From: Chersky-840 sp963838775
GTDB lineage: Bacteria > Actinomycetota > Acidimicrobiia > Acidimicrobiales > UBA8190
Direction of reading: 5' to 3'
Length of the DNA: 64,000 nt
Assembly: GCA_963838775.1 (NCBI GenBank)
Contig: CAWISP010000032.1
Coordinates: forward strand, 1 to 64,000
The position numbers and the translations under genes are program-made. The notes under the pieces were generated by a model. The model saw only the letters and a list, made by a program, of their open reading frames with translations. It had not been told where the DNA came from and did no database searches. This document shows positions 50,513 to 60,719 of the stretch, one piece after another. Positions within the stretch are counted from its first letter, which is position 1. The number at the start of each line of letters is the position of its first letter.

Positions 50513-50950
50513 TCAGCCCCGGGGCGAGAGGAGATAGGTGGAGCTGGCCTTGGCCACGAGGCGCCCGTCACCGTCAGCCAGCTCGGCCTCCACGAATGCC
50601 ACCCGGTTGCCACCCGACACGACCTTCGCGGTGCAGGTGAGCGTGCCGCCGGGACGAACCGGCGCGAGAAAACTCACCTTCATCTCGGCATTGGCGGAGA
50701 AGACTTTTCGCCCCTTCGCCCAGGTGACAGTGGCCGCGCCCATGGCGGAGTCACAGCACGCGGCCAGGAACCCACCTTGGAGCAGACCCACCGGGTTGGT
50801 GAAGCGCTCGTCGGCGGGCATCTGCCACACCGTGGTCCCCGGGACGGACTTGTCGACACACACCATGCCCAGGGTGAGGTCGCAGTTGGGCGGCACCTGC
50901 ACCTGGGGATCGGCCACGGGGATACCGTACGACCCGCGTGCCCAGGCCAC
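50513..50950 (-). CDS. PaaI-type hotdog thioesterase
   Basis: A 145-residue acyl-CoA thioesterase with a hotdog fold. Signatures are RFTNPVGLLQGGFLAACCDS near residue 50 (HGG-like active-site turn, here QGG), AEMKVSFLAPVRPGGTLTC and RVAFVEAELADGDGRLVAKA. The Gln in place of the usual His in the HGG motif is a variant. It is divergent from nagA with a 13-base overlap of start regions, so one of the two starts may be further inside. Confidence 0.82.
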   Translation of the reverse strand: MAWARGSYGIPVADPQVQVPPNCDLTLGMVCVDKSVPGTTVWQMPADERFTNPVGLLQGGFLAACCDSAMGAATVTWAKGRKVFSANAEMKVSFLAPVRPGGTLTCTAKVVSGGNRVAFVEAELADGDGRLVAKASSTYLLSPRG

Positions 50951-52136
50951 GAACCGACACCGCCCCCACCGACGCTCCGACCGGCCCTCCGGGCGGCGGT
51001 CCGGGCGGCACTCCGGGTCGCACTGTCGTTAGAGCGTCCACGGTGCTCACGCCGGCGGGGCCGATGGCCGACACCGAGGTCGTCGTCGAGGACGGGCTGA
51101 TTACCGCGGTCCGGCCGGCACGGGGACCGGTGCCGGCCCTGGTGCTGGCGCCGGGGTTCGTCGACCTCCAGGTCAACGGGATCGGTGCCATCGACGTCGC
51201 CGGCGCCGCCGGGCCGGACTGGGACGACCTCGACCGGGCTCTTTTGGCCCAGGGCGTCACCACGTGGTGCCCGACCATCGTGACGGCACCGCTCGACGGG
51301 CTGGAAAGGTCGTTGGCGGGGATCGCCGAGGCGGCCCGCCGCCCCGGCGGGGGCCGCCCGGCCATCGCCGGGGCGCATCTCGAGGGGCCCTTCGTGGCCG
51401 TGCCCGGCGCGCACCGGCCCGAGTTCGTGCGCGGCCGGGTCGACCTGGCCTGGCTCGACTCGCTCGGCGACGCCGTGCGCATCCTCACCATCGCCCCCGA
51501 GCTGCCCGGTGCCATCGACGCCATCGCCGCTCTCAGGGGGCGCGGCGTGCTCGTGTCGCTCGGCCATTCGGCGTGCACGGCCGAGACCGCCGTCGAAGCG
51601 GCCGAGGCGGGGGCCCGGCTCGTCACCCACCTCGGCAACGCCATGGGGCCCCTCCACCAGCGCGCCCCGGGCTCCTCGGAGCCGCCCTCGCCGATGACCG
51701 TCTGTCGGTGTCGGTCATCGCCGACCTCGTCCACACACATCCGGTGTTCGTGCGCATGGCGTTCGCCGCCAAGAGATCGGAAGGAGATCGAACCCCCGGC
51801 GTTGCCCTCGTCACCGACGCCGTGGCCGCGGCAGCGGGAAGCGCGCTCGACCGGACCGCGCCGCCGAGACTGGCCGACGGGACGTTGACCGGCTCGGTGT
51901 TGACGATGGCGCGTGCCGTCTCCAACGTGGTGCGCGCCAGCGGCGTGGCCTTGGCCGACGCCGTGCAAGCGGCGAGCTCCACACCGGCCCGTCTTCTCGG
52001 GCTCGACGACCGGGGATCCATCGAGCCGGGTCGGCGCGCCGATCTCGTCGCGCTCGAGCCGACCGAGGGCGAATGGCGCGCCGTGTCGGTTTGGGTAGCG
52101 GGTCGAGAAGCATGGTGCTCCCCCGACGAGCGATGA
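50938..52136 (+). pseudogene. nagA: N-acetylglucosamine-6-phosphate deacetylase, frameshifted
   Basis: NagA removes the acetyl group from N-acetylglucosamine-6-phosphate. The first frame gives APGFVDLQVNGIGAIDVAGA (metal-site start), GAHLEGPFVAVPGAHRPEFV and VSLGHSACTAETAVEAAEAG through HLGNAMGPLHQRAP. Near 51668-51673 one base appears to be missing, and the coding continues in another frame with LLGAALADDRLSVSVIADLV, HTHPVFVRMAF, GVALVTDAVAAAAG and GSIEPGRRADLVALE to 52136. Joined, the length is typical. The start is unsure: GTG 50938 or GTG 51043. The first 30 residues are a Gly/Pro-rich tail of doubtful value. Confidence 0.82.
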
Positions 52137-52222
52137 CCGAGCCCGACCCGATGCCTGACCCGGTGCCCGACCCCGTGCCCGAGGCCTGAACACACGCGCC
52201 CGGCGGTAGGGTCGGCGTCACG

Positions 52223-53437
52223 ATGCCCTTTGCGGCCGCCATGAGCGAGCATCCGCTCACCGCCCACGCTGTGGGAGAGGTCACCGGAGCCGTGCTCGAG
52301 CAGATCGGCGATCGGCCCGACTTCGCCACGGTCTTCGTCACTCCCCCGCACGCCGGCGCACTCGAGGACATCATGCGTACCGTCGAGGAAGTCCTCCATC
52401 CCCTGGTGTCGCTCGGATGCGCGGCCGAGTCGGTGCTGGGCCCGCACCGCGAAGTGGAACAGGACGCGGCGGTGACGCTCCTGGCCGGGCACGTGGGCCC
52501 GCTGGTGCCGCTGGCACTCGACGCCGTGCCCTCCGAGTCGGGCCAGGGCCTGACGTTGCGGGGATGGCCGGCGGAGATTCCCTTCACCCCCGAGGCCATC
52601 GTCCTCGTGGGCGATCCCTACAGCTTCCCGGCGGAGTCCTTCCTCGACTGGGTCGACACGGCCCACCCCGGCCTCCAGGTGGTGGGCGGCATGGCATCGG
52701 CGGCACGGGGACCGGGCGGCAACCGCCTTGCCCTCGGGACCCGGGTCCGCACCGGCGGAGCCGTCGGCGTGATCCTCGGCCCCGGCGCCGAGATCACGAC
52801 ACTGGTGTCCCAGGGCTGCCGTCCCTTCGGTGACCCGCTCGTAGTGACCAGGGCCGAGCACAACCTCCTCTACGAACTGGCCGGGCGCCCGGCTCTCGAG
52901 CAGGTGGTGGTCCAGACCCGGGACTCGCTCAGCGAGGCCGAGGTCGTCTTGTTGGAGACGGGCGGGCTGCACCTGGGCCGCGTCATCGACGAGCACCGCG
53001 AGCACTTCGGCCGCGGCGACTTCCTGGTGCGAAACGTCGTCGGCGCCGACCGCTCCTCGGGCGCCATCGCCGTCGCCGACCCCGTGCCCGTCGGCACGAC
53101 TGTGCAGTTCCATCTGCGCGACGCGGCGACTGCCGACGAGGACCTGCACGAGCTGGTGGCGGCGCGCCGAGCCGATGCCGCCTTGGTGTTCACCTGCAAC
53201 GGCCGGGGCACCCGACTCTTCGGCCGGCCCCACCACGACGTCCGCGTCCTCTCCGAACACCTCGGCGCCGTGCCCATGACGGGGTTCTTCGCCGCCGGAG
53301 AGCTCGGTCCCATCGGCGGACGGAACTTCGTCCACGGGTTCACGGCCTCGGTGGCGCTGTTGCGGACGCATTCGGGCCTCGACCTCGGCGACGCGGGCCA
53401 TCGCCGCCAGGGCGACGACGAGCCCGAGGTCTCGTGA
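52223..53437 (+). CDS. Stand-alone FIST-domain protein
   Basis: A 404-residue protein with FIST N and C domains, proposed small-molecule (perhaps amino acid) sensors. Visible features are VSLGCAAESVLGPHREVEQD, VVGGMASAARGPGGNRLALG, VSQGCRPFGDPLVVTRAEHN and, in the C-domain, ALVFTCNGRGTRLFG and VPMTGFFAAGELGPIGGRNF. There is no kinase, cyclase or chemotaxis domain attached, so a partner is expected elsewhere. It lies just upstream of tkt, but 67 bases apart, so shared transcription is possible but not evident. Confidence 0.88.
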   Translation: MPFAAAMSEHPLTAHAVGEVTGAVLEQIGDRPDFATVFVTPPHAGALEDIMRTVEEVLHPLVSLGCAAESVLGPHREVEQDAAVTLLAGHVGPLVPLALDAVPSESGQGLTLRGWPAEIPFTPEAIVLVGDPYSFPAESFLDWVDTAHPGLQVVGGMASAARGPGGNRLALGTRVRTGGAVGVILGPGAEITTLVSQGCRPFGDPLVVTRAEHNLLYELAGRPALEQVVVQTRDSLSEAEVVLLETGGLHLGRVIDEHREHFGRGDFLVRNVVGADRSSGAIAVADPVPVGTTVQFHLRDAATADEDLHELVAARRADAALVFTCNGRGTRLFGRPHHDVRVLSEHLGAVPMTGFFAAGELGPIGGRNFVHGFTASVALLRTHSGLDLGDAGHRRQGDDEPEVS

Positions 53438-53504
53438 GCGCCCACCGGCGCACGAGGTCGAACTCCTGGTTGGCGGACGCCGACGAGCGGGTACGGTTCT
53501 CGGG

Positions 53505-55499
53505 GTGACCGAAGCGGAGCTCGAACAGCTCGGGATCAACGTCGTGCGCGGCCTGGCCATGGACGCCCCCCAGAAGGCCGATTCGGGCCATCCGGGCACG
53601 GCCATGGCGCTGGCCCCGCTGGCCCACGTCCTGTTCACGCGCATCATGCGTTACGACCCCGTCGATCCCTCCTGGCCCGATCGCGACCGCTTCATCTTGT
53701 CCAACGGCCATGCCTGCATCCTTCTGTACTCCTTTCTGTTCCTCACCGGGTACGGGCTCACCCTCGACGACATCAAGCAGTTCCGGCAGTGGGGCAGCAA
53801 GACGCCGGGACATCCCGAGGTCCATCTCACCGAGGGGATCGAGGTCACGACCGGGCCGCTCGGCCAGGGATTCGGCAACGGCGTGGGCATGGGCATCGCC
53901 GAGCGCTGGCTCCGGGCGCGATTCGGTCCCGAACTCTGCGACCACCACACCTTCGTCATCTGCGGCGACGGCGATCTCATGGAGGGGATCAGCCACGAGG
54001 CGGCGTCGCTCGCCGGCCACCTGGGGCTCGGCCGGCTCGTCTACATCTACGACGACAACCACATCACGATCGACGGCCCCACCGAACTGGCCTACACCGA
54101 CAACGTGGCCGAGCGCTTCGACGCCTACGGCTGGCACACCGACAACATCGGTGAGGTGGCCAACGACACCGACGCCCTCGAAGCCGCGCTACGACGGGCC
54201 ATGGCCGTCGAGGACAAGCCCTCGATGATCCTGCTGCGCAGTCACATCGGCTGGCCCTCTCCCCACAGGACCGACACCGCCGCCGCCCACGGGAGCCCCC
54301 TGGGCGAGGACGAGATCCGTGAGACCAAGGCCCTGCTCGGACTCCCCCCCGACCAGGAGTTCTGGGTCCCCGACGAGGTGATCGAGTACTACCGGCGCGC
54401 CGTCGAGCGCGGCGAGGCCGAACGACAGGGGTGGCAGGCCCGCTTCGACGCCTGGGACGGCGACAAGGCGGTATGGGAGGCGTGTCAGCGCGGCCGGGGC
54501 TTGGCGGGATGGTCCAAGGGACTCCCGGTGTTCGATGCCGGCACGAGCGTCGCCACCCGGGTGGCGATCAACCAGTGCATCAACGCCACCGCCGACGCGA
54601 TCCCTGGCCTGGTGACGGGCTCGGCCGATCTCACCGGCAACACGGGGGTGAAGCTCGACGACACCGTCAACCAGTCCGCCGAGGCTCCCGGAGGTGCCCA
54701 GATCCACTTCGGGATCCGCGAGCACGCCATGGGGGCGGCCATGACCGGCATGGCGCGGCACGGTGGTGTCCTCCCTGTGGGCGGCACCTTCTTCGTCTTC
54801 AGCGACTACATGCGTCCCGCCGTCCGCCTCGCCGCGCTCTCCGACGCGCATGTCGTCTATTCCTGGACCCACGACTCGGTCGGCCTGGGCCAGGACGGCC
54901 CCACTCATCAACCCATCGAACAACTGGCCTCGTTGCGCGCCATGCCCGGCTTGCGCGTCATCCGCCCCGCCGATGCCAACGAGACGGCGCATGCATGGCG
55001 CATCGCGGTGGACTCCGACGGGCCCACCGCGTTGGTGCTGTCACGTCAGACCGTCCCGGTCCTGGCCGGCACGGCCGAGGTCGGGGACGGTGTGGAGCGC
55101 GGTGGTTACGTCCTCGTCGACCCGCCCGGGGGTGAGCCCGACATCGTCCTCATCGGCACGGGCTCGGAGGTGGCGGTGTGCGTCGCGGCCGCCGGCGTCC
55201 TCGCCGGGGCGAGTGTGCCCGTGCGGGCCCGGGTGGTGTCGCTGCCGTCGTGGGAGCTCTTCGAGCTGCAGACCGACTCGTACCGCGCCGAGGTGCTTCC
55301 CCCCGGTGTGAAGCGCCTCGCCGTCGAGGCCGCGGCCTCGTTCGGGTGGGAGCGCTACGCGGACGACGTCGTCGCCATCGACCACTTCGGTGCATCGGCT
55401 CCGGGCCAGGTTGTGCTCGAGCACTTCGGGTACACACCTGACAACGTCGCGGCACGTGCCACGGAGCTCTTGGCCCGAGCCGGCCCGGCACCACGCTGA
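53505..55499 (+). CDS. tkt: Transketolase
   Basis: A 664-residue thiamine-diphosphate enzyme moving two-carbon units in the pentose-phosphate pathway. Motifs are DSGHPGTAMALAPLAHVLFT, the thiamine site GDGDLMEGISHEAASLAGH with following YDDNHITIDG, IHFGIREHAMGAAMTGMARH, and DSVGLGQDGPTHQPIEQLAS. The GTG start at 53505 lies near weak GG-rich sequence. It is the first gene of the tkt-tal-pgi-gnd-zwf run. Confidence 0.95.
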   Translation: MTEAELEQLGINVVRGLAMDAPQKADSGHPGTAMALAPLAHVLFTRIMRYDPVDPSWPDRDRFILSNGHACILLYSFLFLTGYGLTLDDIKQFRQWGSKTPGHPEVHLTEGIEVTTGPLGQGFGNGVGMGIAERWLRARFGPELCDHHTFVICGDGDLMEGISHEAASLAGHLGLGRLVYIYDDNHITIDGPTELAYTDNVAERFDAYGWHTDNIGEVANDTDALEAALRRAMAVEDKPSMILLRSHIGWPSPHRTDTAAAHGSPLGEDEIRETKALLGLPPDQEFWVPDEVIEYYRRAVERGEAERQGWQARFDAWDGDKAVWEACQRGRGLAGWSKGLPVFDAGTSVATRVAINQCINATADAIPGLVTGSADLTGNTGVKLDDTVNQSAEAPGGAQIHFGIREHAMGAAMTGMARHGGVLPVGGTFFVFSDYMRPAVRLAALSDAHVVYSWTHDSVGLGQDGPTHQPIEQLASLRAMPGLRVIRPADANETAHAWRIAVDSDGPTALVLSRQTVPVLAGTAEVGDGVERGGYVLVDPPGGEPDIVLIGTGSEVAVCVAAAGVLAGASVPVRARVVSLPSWELFELQTDSYRAEVLPPGVKRLAVEAAASFGWERYADDVVAIDHFGASAPGQVVLEHFGYTPDNVAARATELLARAGPAPR

Positions 55500-55560
55500 G
55501 ACCCACGCACAGCCGGTCGCACGCTGTCGAGCGCGTCCAACCCGGCGGGAAGGGAGCACC

Positions 55561-56688
55561 ATGACCAAGCTGCACGACCTGTACGAGCAGCAGGGCCAGA
55601 GCCCGTGGCTCGATAACCTCCGGCGGGATTACCTGCGGGGCGGGCGCCTGGCCGAGCTCGTGGCCCAGGGCATCCGGGGTGTGACGTCGAACCCCACGAT
55701 CTTCACCAAGGCCATCGAAAGCGGCAACGACTACGACGAGCAGTTCGGCCAACTGCTCGGATCGCACACCGTCGAAGAGGCGTACTGGGAGCTCGTCGTC
55801 ACCGACATCCGCGACGCCCTGGCCGTTTTGCGCCCGGTGTACGACGGCTCCGACGGGATCGACGGCTTCGTGTCGTTGGAGGTCGCACCGAGCCTCGCCC
55901 ACGACACCGAGGGGACCATCACCGCGGCCCGCCATTTCCACCAGCTCGTCGATGAGCCCAATCTGTATGTGAAGATCCCGGCCACGGCCGAGGGCGTGCC
56001 CGCCGTCCGGGCCATGGTCGCCGAGGGTCGGAACATCAACATCACCCTGCTGTTCAGCCTGGAGCGCTACGACGAGGTGATCCTGGCCTACATGGGGGGT
56101 CTCGAGGACCTGCTCGCCACCGGAGTCACCGACCTCTCGGCGGTGCGCAGCGTGGCGTCGTTCTTCGTGAGCAGGGTCGACACCGAGGTGGACCGGCGCC
56201 TCGACACCCTGGCCAACCAAGCCCCGGGTCGCGCCGCCGAGATCCAGGCCTTACGGGGCACCGCCGCGGTGGCGCAGGCGCAGTGCGCCTACACGCTGTT
56301 CACAGAACGGTTCTCTGGACCACGCTGGGAAGCACTCGCCGCCCGGGGCGCCAAGGTGCAGCGACCGCTGTGGGCGTCGACGTCGACCAAGAACCCTGCC
56401 TATCCCGACCTCCTCTACGTCGACAACCTCATCGGGCCCGACACCGTGAACACCATGCCCGACGACACCATCGCCGCCTTTCTCGACCACGGGATGATGG
56501 CACGGGCGGTGGACGCCCACCCCGATGCGGCGCGCCACGCGCTGGCCCGCGTGGACGCGGCCGGTGTGGACATGGTGGACGTGGCCCGCACCCTCGAGGA
56601 CGAAGGGGTGGCGAGCTTCTCCAAGTCCTTCGACGAGCTGATCCAGAAACTGTCCGACAAGGCCAACGCCCTGTCGGCGGGCGGCTGA
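55561..56688 (+). CDS. tal: Transaldolase
   Basis: A 375-residue transaldolase of the longer actinobacterial type. The Schiff-base lysine is in LYVKIPATAEGVPAVRAM. IRGVTSNPTIFTKAIESGND, INITLLFSLERYDEVILAYM, SFFVSRVDTEVDRRL and LWASTSTKNPAYPDLLYVDN are family motifs. The ATG at 55561 has GGGAAGGGAG seven bases before. In related genomes tal and pgi can be fused; here separate frames are 12 bases apart. Confidence 0.95.
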   Translation: MTKLHDLYEQQGQSPWLDNLRRDYLRGGRLAELVAQGIRGVTSNPTIFTKAIESGNDYDEQFGQLLGSHTVEEAYWELVVTDIRDALAVLRPVYDGSDGIDGFVSLEVAPSLAHDTEGTITAARHFHQLVDEPNLYVKIPATAEGVPAVRAMVAEGRNINITLLFSLERYDEVILAYMGGLEDLLATGVTDLSAVRSVASFFVSRVDTEVDRRLDTLANQAPGRAAEIQALRGTAAVAQAQCAYTLFTERFSGPRWEALAARGAKVQRPLWASTSTKNPAYPDLLYVDNLIGPDTVNTMPDDTIAAFLDHGMMARAVDAHPDAARHALARVDAAGVDMVDVARTLEDEGVASFSKSFDELIQKLSDKANALSAGG

Positions 56689-56699
56689 GTCCGCAGCCC

Positions 56700-58090
56700 G
56701 TGGTCGACGACGCCCGAACTCTGGTCCCGCGCCTGCTCGACCGGGACCCCGGGTTGTGGCCCGAAGGCAACGTGGCGGCGAACCGCCTGGGATGGCTGGA
56801 CGTCCCGCGCCGCATGGCGGAGGAAGCCAAGGACCTCGCGTCGTGGGCGGGCGGGATCGACCAGTCGACCGTGGTCCTGCTGGGCATGGGTGGCTCCTCG
56901 CTCGGACCGGCGGTGCTCGAGTCCGTCCTGGCCACGACCGATACCGGGGACGGGCCCGGCCGGCCGAGGCGGCGACTGGTGGTGTGCGACACCACCCATC
57001 CCGTGACGGTCTCCTCGTTGGACTTGTCCGACGCCTTCGTGCTGGTGTCGTCGAAGTCGGGAACCACGCTCGAGCCCAACGCCCTCCTGGCCCACGCCTG
57101 GGCGCAACTGCCCGACCCGTCGCGCTACGCGGCCATCACCGACCCCGGGACACCCCTCGCCACGCTGGCTGCAGAGCGCGGCTTCCACCGTTGCTTCGCC
57201 AACCCCCCCGACATCGGCGGCCGCTACTCGGTCCTGTCGTACTTCGGCATGGTGCCCGCCGCGCTCATCGGGTACGACGTGGCCGAGCTGTGCACACGTG
57301 CCCTCGACGCCGACCTCGAAGAGGCCGCCGGCCTCGGCATGGCCATGGGCGAGGACGCCCGCGTCGGGCGCGACAAGGTCACCATCGTCGTCCCCCCCGA
57401 GTACGCGTCGTTCGGCTTGTGGGTCGAGCAGCTGATCGCCGAGTCCACGGGCAAGCAGGGAAAGGGCTGCATCCCCGTTCCCACCACCGAGCCCGAGGTG
57501 GGAGACGACCGCCACGTCGTGCCCCTGCACCTGGCGCAGCCGCCGGACCTGGGCGAGCAGTTCTACCGCTGGGAAGTGGCCACCGCCCTGTGCGGCCACG
57601 TGCTCGGCATCGACCCCTTCAACGAGCCCAACGTGGCGGAGTCGAAGCAGAACACCAACGACGTGCTGGCCAAGCTCCCCCTACCCGAGCTCGACACGGC
57701 CGACGCCTCCGGTGTCCTGGCCTGGCTCACCTCGACGGTGCGACCCCGTGACTACGTGTCACTCCAGGCCTACGTGCCCTTCGGCCAGGACGCGGCGCTC
57801 GAATCGCTGCGCCGCAAGGTGCGCGACCACCTCGGCGGGATGGCGACCACGGCCGGGTACGGGCCGCGCTTCTGCACTCGACGGGGCAGCTCCACAAAGG
57901 CGGCCCCGACACCATCGTCGCCGTGCAGATCGTCGACGCCAACCCGATGCCCGAGGTGCCCATCCCGGGTGCCCCCTACGACTTCGCGACACTGATCGCC
58001 GCACAGTCCATCGGGGACCATCAGAGCCTGCGGTCCCACGGACGCCGTGTCCTACGCGTGGCGGCCGCGCACCTCGACGACGTGAGGTGA
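56700..58090 (+). pseudogene. pgi: Glucose-6-phosphate isomerase, frameshifted near the C-terminus
   Basis: Pgi interconverts glucose-6-phosphate and fructose-6-phosphate. The main frame from GTG 56700 includes VVLLGMGGSSLGPAVLESVL, FVLVSSKSGTTLEPNALLAH, DPGTPLATLAAERGFHRCFA, GGRYSVLSYFGMVPAALIGY and DPFNEPNVAESKQNTNDVLA. At about 57871 one C seems missing (CGCTTCTGCAC where CGCTTCCTGCAC is expected). The rest, LHSTGQLHKGGPDTIVAVQI and following to VRVAA-like residues, lies in another frame ending at 58090. Corrected length is about 463 residues. Confidence 0.85.
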
Positions 58091-58111
58091 GCGCCGGTGG
58101 CGGCACGCCGA

Positions 58112-58170
58112 GACTGGGTGACGAGACTGGGTGACGAGGCAGGGTGACGTGAGCAGGGTGACGTGACAGG
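58112..58170 (+). repeat. Four short GGGTGACG-containing direct repeats
   Basis: ACTGGGTGACGAG occurs twice in tandem (58113, 58126), then GCAGGGTGACGTGA twice in tandem (58139, 58153). All share GGGTGACG. They fill most of the gap between the pgi stop and the gnd start. They could act in translation or mRNA stability, or simply be slippage products. Confidence 0.85.
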
Positions 58171-58191
58171 GAAAGCGAAAGGGCGGGCGAC

Positions 58192-59151
58192 ATGAAGATC
58201 GGCATGGTGGGCCTCGGGAAGATGGGCGCCAACATGACACAACGACTCATCGAGAAGGGCCATCAGGTCGTGGCGTTCGACTTGTCCGACGAGGCCCGCA
58301 ACGCGGTGGCGGCCAAAGGAGCCGAGACCGCCGCCACGTTGGCCGAGATGGTGGCCAAACTCGACCCTCCCCGGGTGGCGTGGGTGATGGTGCCGGCCGG
58401 GGCACCGACGACGTCCACCATCGACACCCTCAAGGGCCTCATGGAGCGCGGCGACGCCGTCATCGACGGAGGCAATTCCAACTACAAAGAGGCCGCGCCC
58501 ACCGCCGCGTCACTGGCCGAGAGGGGCATCGGCTTCATCGACGCCGGCACCTCGGGAGGGGTGTGGGGTCTCGCCAACGGCTACTGCCTGATGGTGGGCG
58601 GAGAGAAGTCCGTGGTGGCGACCTGCGAGCCGGCCTTCCTCGCCCTCGCCCCCGAAGGTGGCTATGCCCACGTCGGGCCGGTGGGCGCGGGCCACTTCGT
58701 CAAGATGGTCCACAACGGCATCGAGTACGGGCTCATGCAGGCCTACGGCGAAGGCTTCGAGGTCATGGAGAAGGCGGAGGAGTTCTCGCTGGACCTCCAC
58801 GAGATCGCCTCCATCTGGCGCTACGGGTCGGTCGTCAGGTCGTGGCTCCTCGAGCTCGCCGAACGCGCCCTTGCCCCCGGTTCGGGCTTCGAGCAGATCG
58901 AAGGCATCGTCGTCGACTCCGGCGAGGGCCGGTGGACCGCGCACGAGGCGATCGACCGCGGTGTTTCCGCGCCGGTGATCGCCACGTCGCTTTTCGCCCG
59001 CTTCGCGTCGCGCGACCAGAACTCGTACTCCAACCGCCTCGTCGCCGCCCTGCGGAACCAATTCGGTGGCCACGCCGTGGTGACCGATGGCGACGCAGGG
59101 TCCGACGGCAGGGCGAAGGCGAAGTCGGGCGCCGGGAGATCGGCGTCATGA
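58192..59151 (+). CDS. gnd: 6-phosphogluconate dehydrogenase (decarboxylating), short form
   Basis: A 319-residue oxidative decarboxylase producing ribulose-5-phosphate. The length matches the short bacterial (GndA/YqeC) form. The Rossmann motif is MKIGMVGLGKMGANMTQRLI; substrate residues lie in IDAGTSGGVWGLANGYCLMV and FVKMVHNGIEYGLMQAYGEG (catalytic Lys and Asn-Glu). The motif after strand two is DLSDEAR, which leans toward NAD rather than NADP preference. The stop overlaps zwf in ATGA. The 5' untranslated stretch holds four GGGTGACG repeats. Confidence 0.92.
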   Translation: MKIGMVGLGKMGANMTQRLIEKGHQVVAFDLSDEARNAVAAKGAETAATLAEMVAKLDPPRVAWVMVPAGAPTTSTIDTLKGLMERGDAVIDGGNSNYKEAAPTAASLAERGIGFIDAGTSGGVWGLANGYCLMVGGEKSVVATCEPAFLALAPEGGYAHVGPVGAGHFVKMVHNGIEYGLMQAYGEGFEVMEKAEEFSLDLHEIASIWRYGSVVRSWLLELAERALAPGSGFEQIEGIVVDSGEGRWTAHEAIDRGVSAPVIATSLFARFASRDQNSYSNRLVAALRNQFGGHAVVTDGDAGSDGRAKAKSGAGRSAS

Positions 59152-60704
59152 CGGCGGACACCGCCGTCATCGAGGGCGTCGACATCGACGATCAGGAGCC
59201 CGTCGAGGAGATCGCCCACGCCCTCGACACCGTGAAGTCCCCGCCGCCACTGTCGCTCGTCGTCTTCGGAGCATCGGGCGACCTGGCGTCCCGCAAGCTC
59301 CTGCCCGCCATCGCCGCGCTGGCCGAGCACAAGGCGCTCCCCGCCGGCTTCACGGTGGTGGGGGTGGCCCGCACCCAGTGGAGCGACGAGCAGTTCCGCC
59401 AGGCCGCCCTCGATGCGGCGCCCCACGCGGGGCCGGAATGGCAGAAGGTCGTCAGCCGTTTCCGCTACGTGGCGGGCGAGTACGCCGAGAAGCCGACCTT
59501 CGACAAGTTGAAGAAGGTGCTGGACGAAGCCGACGCCAAGTTCGGCACAGGTGGGAACCGCGTCTACTACCTGGCCACCATTCCGGCCATGTTCGGCGCC
59601 GTCGCCAGTGCCCTCGCCGACCACGGTTGCAACCTGCCCGGAGAGCAGGGGACGTTCGCTCGTATCGTCGTGGAGAAGCCGTTCGGCCGCGACCTCGAGA
59701 GCGCTCGCGCCCTCGACGCCACCCTCCACGCTGCGTTCGACGAGGACCAGATCTTCCGCATCGACCACTACCTGGGCAAAGAGACGGTGCAGAACGTGCT
59801 CGCCCTGCGCTTCGGCAACGCCATCTTCGAGCCCATCTGGAACCGGCGCTACGTCGACCACATCCAGATCACCGTGGCCGAGGAGCTCGGTGTCGAACAC
59901 CGCGGCGGTTTCTACGAAACCGCCGGTGCCCTGCGCGACATCGTGCAGAACCACGTCATGCAGGTCCTGGCGCTCACGCTCATGGAGCCGCCCGCCACCG
60001 TGGACGCCCTCGGCATCAGGGACGAGAAGGTCAAGCTGCTGCGAGCGGTCATGATCCCCGACGTCGACGCGGCGGTCAGCAACTCGGTGCGTGGCCAGTA
60101 CGCGGCAGGGATGGTCAACGGCGAGCCCGTGATCGGGTACCGGGAGGAGGAGGGGGTCGACCCCCGGAGCCGGACCGAGACGTACGTGGCCCTGCGACTG
60201 GTGGTCGACAACTGGCGCTGGGCCGGGGTCCCCGTCTACATCCGCACCGGCAAGCGCCTCCCCAAGCGCGCCACCGAGGTCATCCTGCAGTTCCAACGGG
60301 TGCCGCACCTCGCGTTCGGCAGCAAGCTCACGCGGGACCTGCGCCCCAACATGCTGCTCCTGCGCATCCAACCCGACGAGGGGATCTGTCTGTACTTCGG
60401 GGCCAAAGTCCCCGGCGAGGCGTTCCGACTGCGCTCGGTGGACATGGACTTCAACTACGCCGATGCCTTCCCCGGCGCCGAGGGCGGGGGCTACGAGCGA
60501 TTGCTGCACGACGTAATGGTCGGCGATGCCACGCTGTTCATCCGCACCGACGAGGTCGAGCGCGCCTGGCAGATCGTGGACCCCTTCCTCGAGGCGTGGA
60601 GCCAAGACGGCGTGCCCCTGTCGCAGTACCCGGCGGGCACGTGGGGGCCCAAAGAGGCCGATGCGCTCCTGGCACGCGACCTGCGCCAGTGGCACGAGCC
60701 GTGA
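59148..60704 (+). CDS. zwf: Glucose-6-phosphate dehydrogenase
   Basis: A 518-residue enzyme opening the oxidative pentose-phosphate pathway. LVVFGASGDLASRKLLPAI is the nucleotide-binding start, RIDHYLGKETVQNVLALRFG the active-site motif (His base, Lys substrate), and VPVYIRTGKRLPKRATEVIL another hallmark. The first 35 residues (TADTAVIEGVDIDDQEPVEE) are a variable acidic extension. The ATG overlaps the gnd stop by four bases, so the two oxidative-branch enzymes are made together. It lies directly before fbiC. Confidence 0.95.
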   Translation: MTADTAVIEGVDIDDQEPVEEIAHALDTVKSPPPLSLVVFGASGDLASRKLLPAIAALAEHKALPAGFTVVGVARTQWSDEQFRQAALDAAPHAGPEWQKVVSRFRYVAGEYAEKPTFDKLKKVLDEADAKFGTGGNRVYYLATIPAMFGAVASALADHGCNLPGEQGTFARIVVEKPFGRDLESARALDATLHAAFDEDQIFRIDHYLGKETVQNVLALRFGNAIFEPIWNRRYVDHIQITVAEELGVEHRGGFYETAGALRDIVQNHVMQVLALTLMEPPATVDALGIRDEKVKLLRAVMIPDVDAAVSNSVRGQYAAGMVNGEPVIGYREEEGVDPRSRTETYVALRLVVDNWRWAGVPVYIRTGKRLPKRATEVILQFQRVPHLAFGSKLTRDLRPNMLLLRIQPDEGICLYFGAKVPGEAFRLRSVDMDFNYADAFPGAEGGGYERLLHDVMVGDATLFIRTDEVERAWQIVDPFLEAWSQDGVPLSQYPAGTWGPKEADALLARDLRQWHEP

Positions 60705-60719
60705 CCGGCCCGTCGGAGG

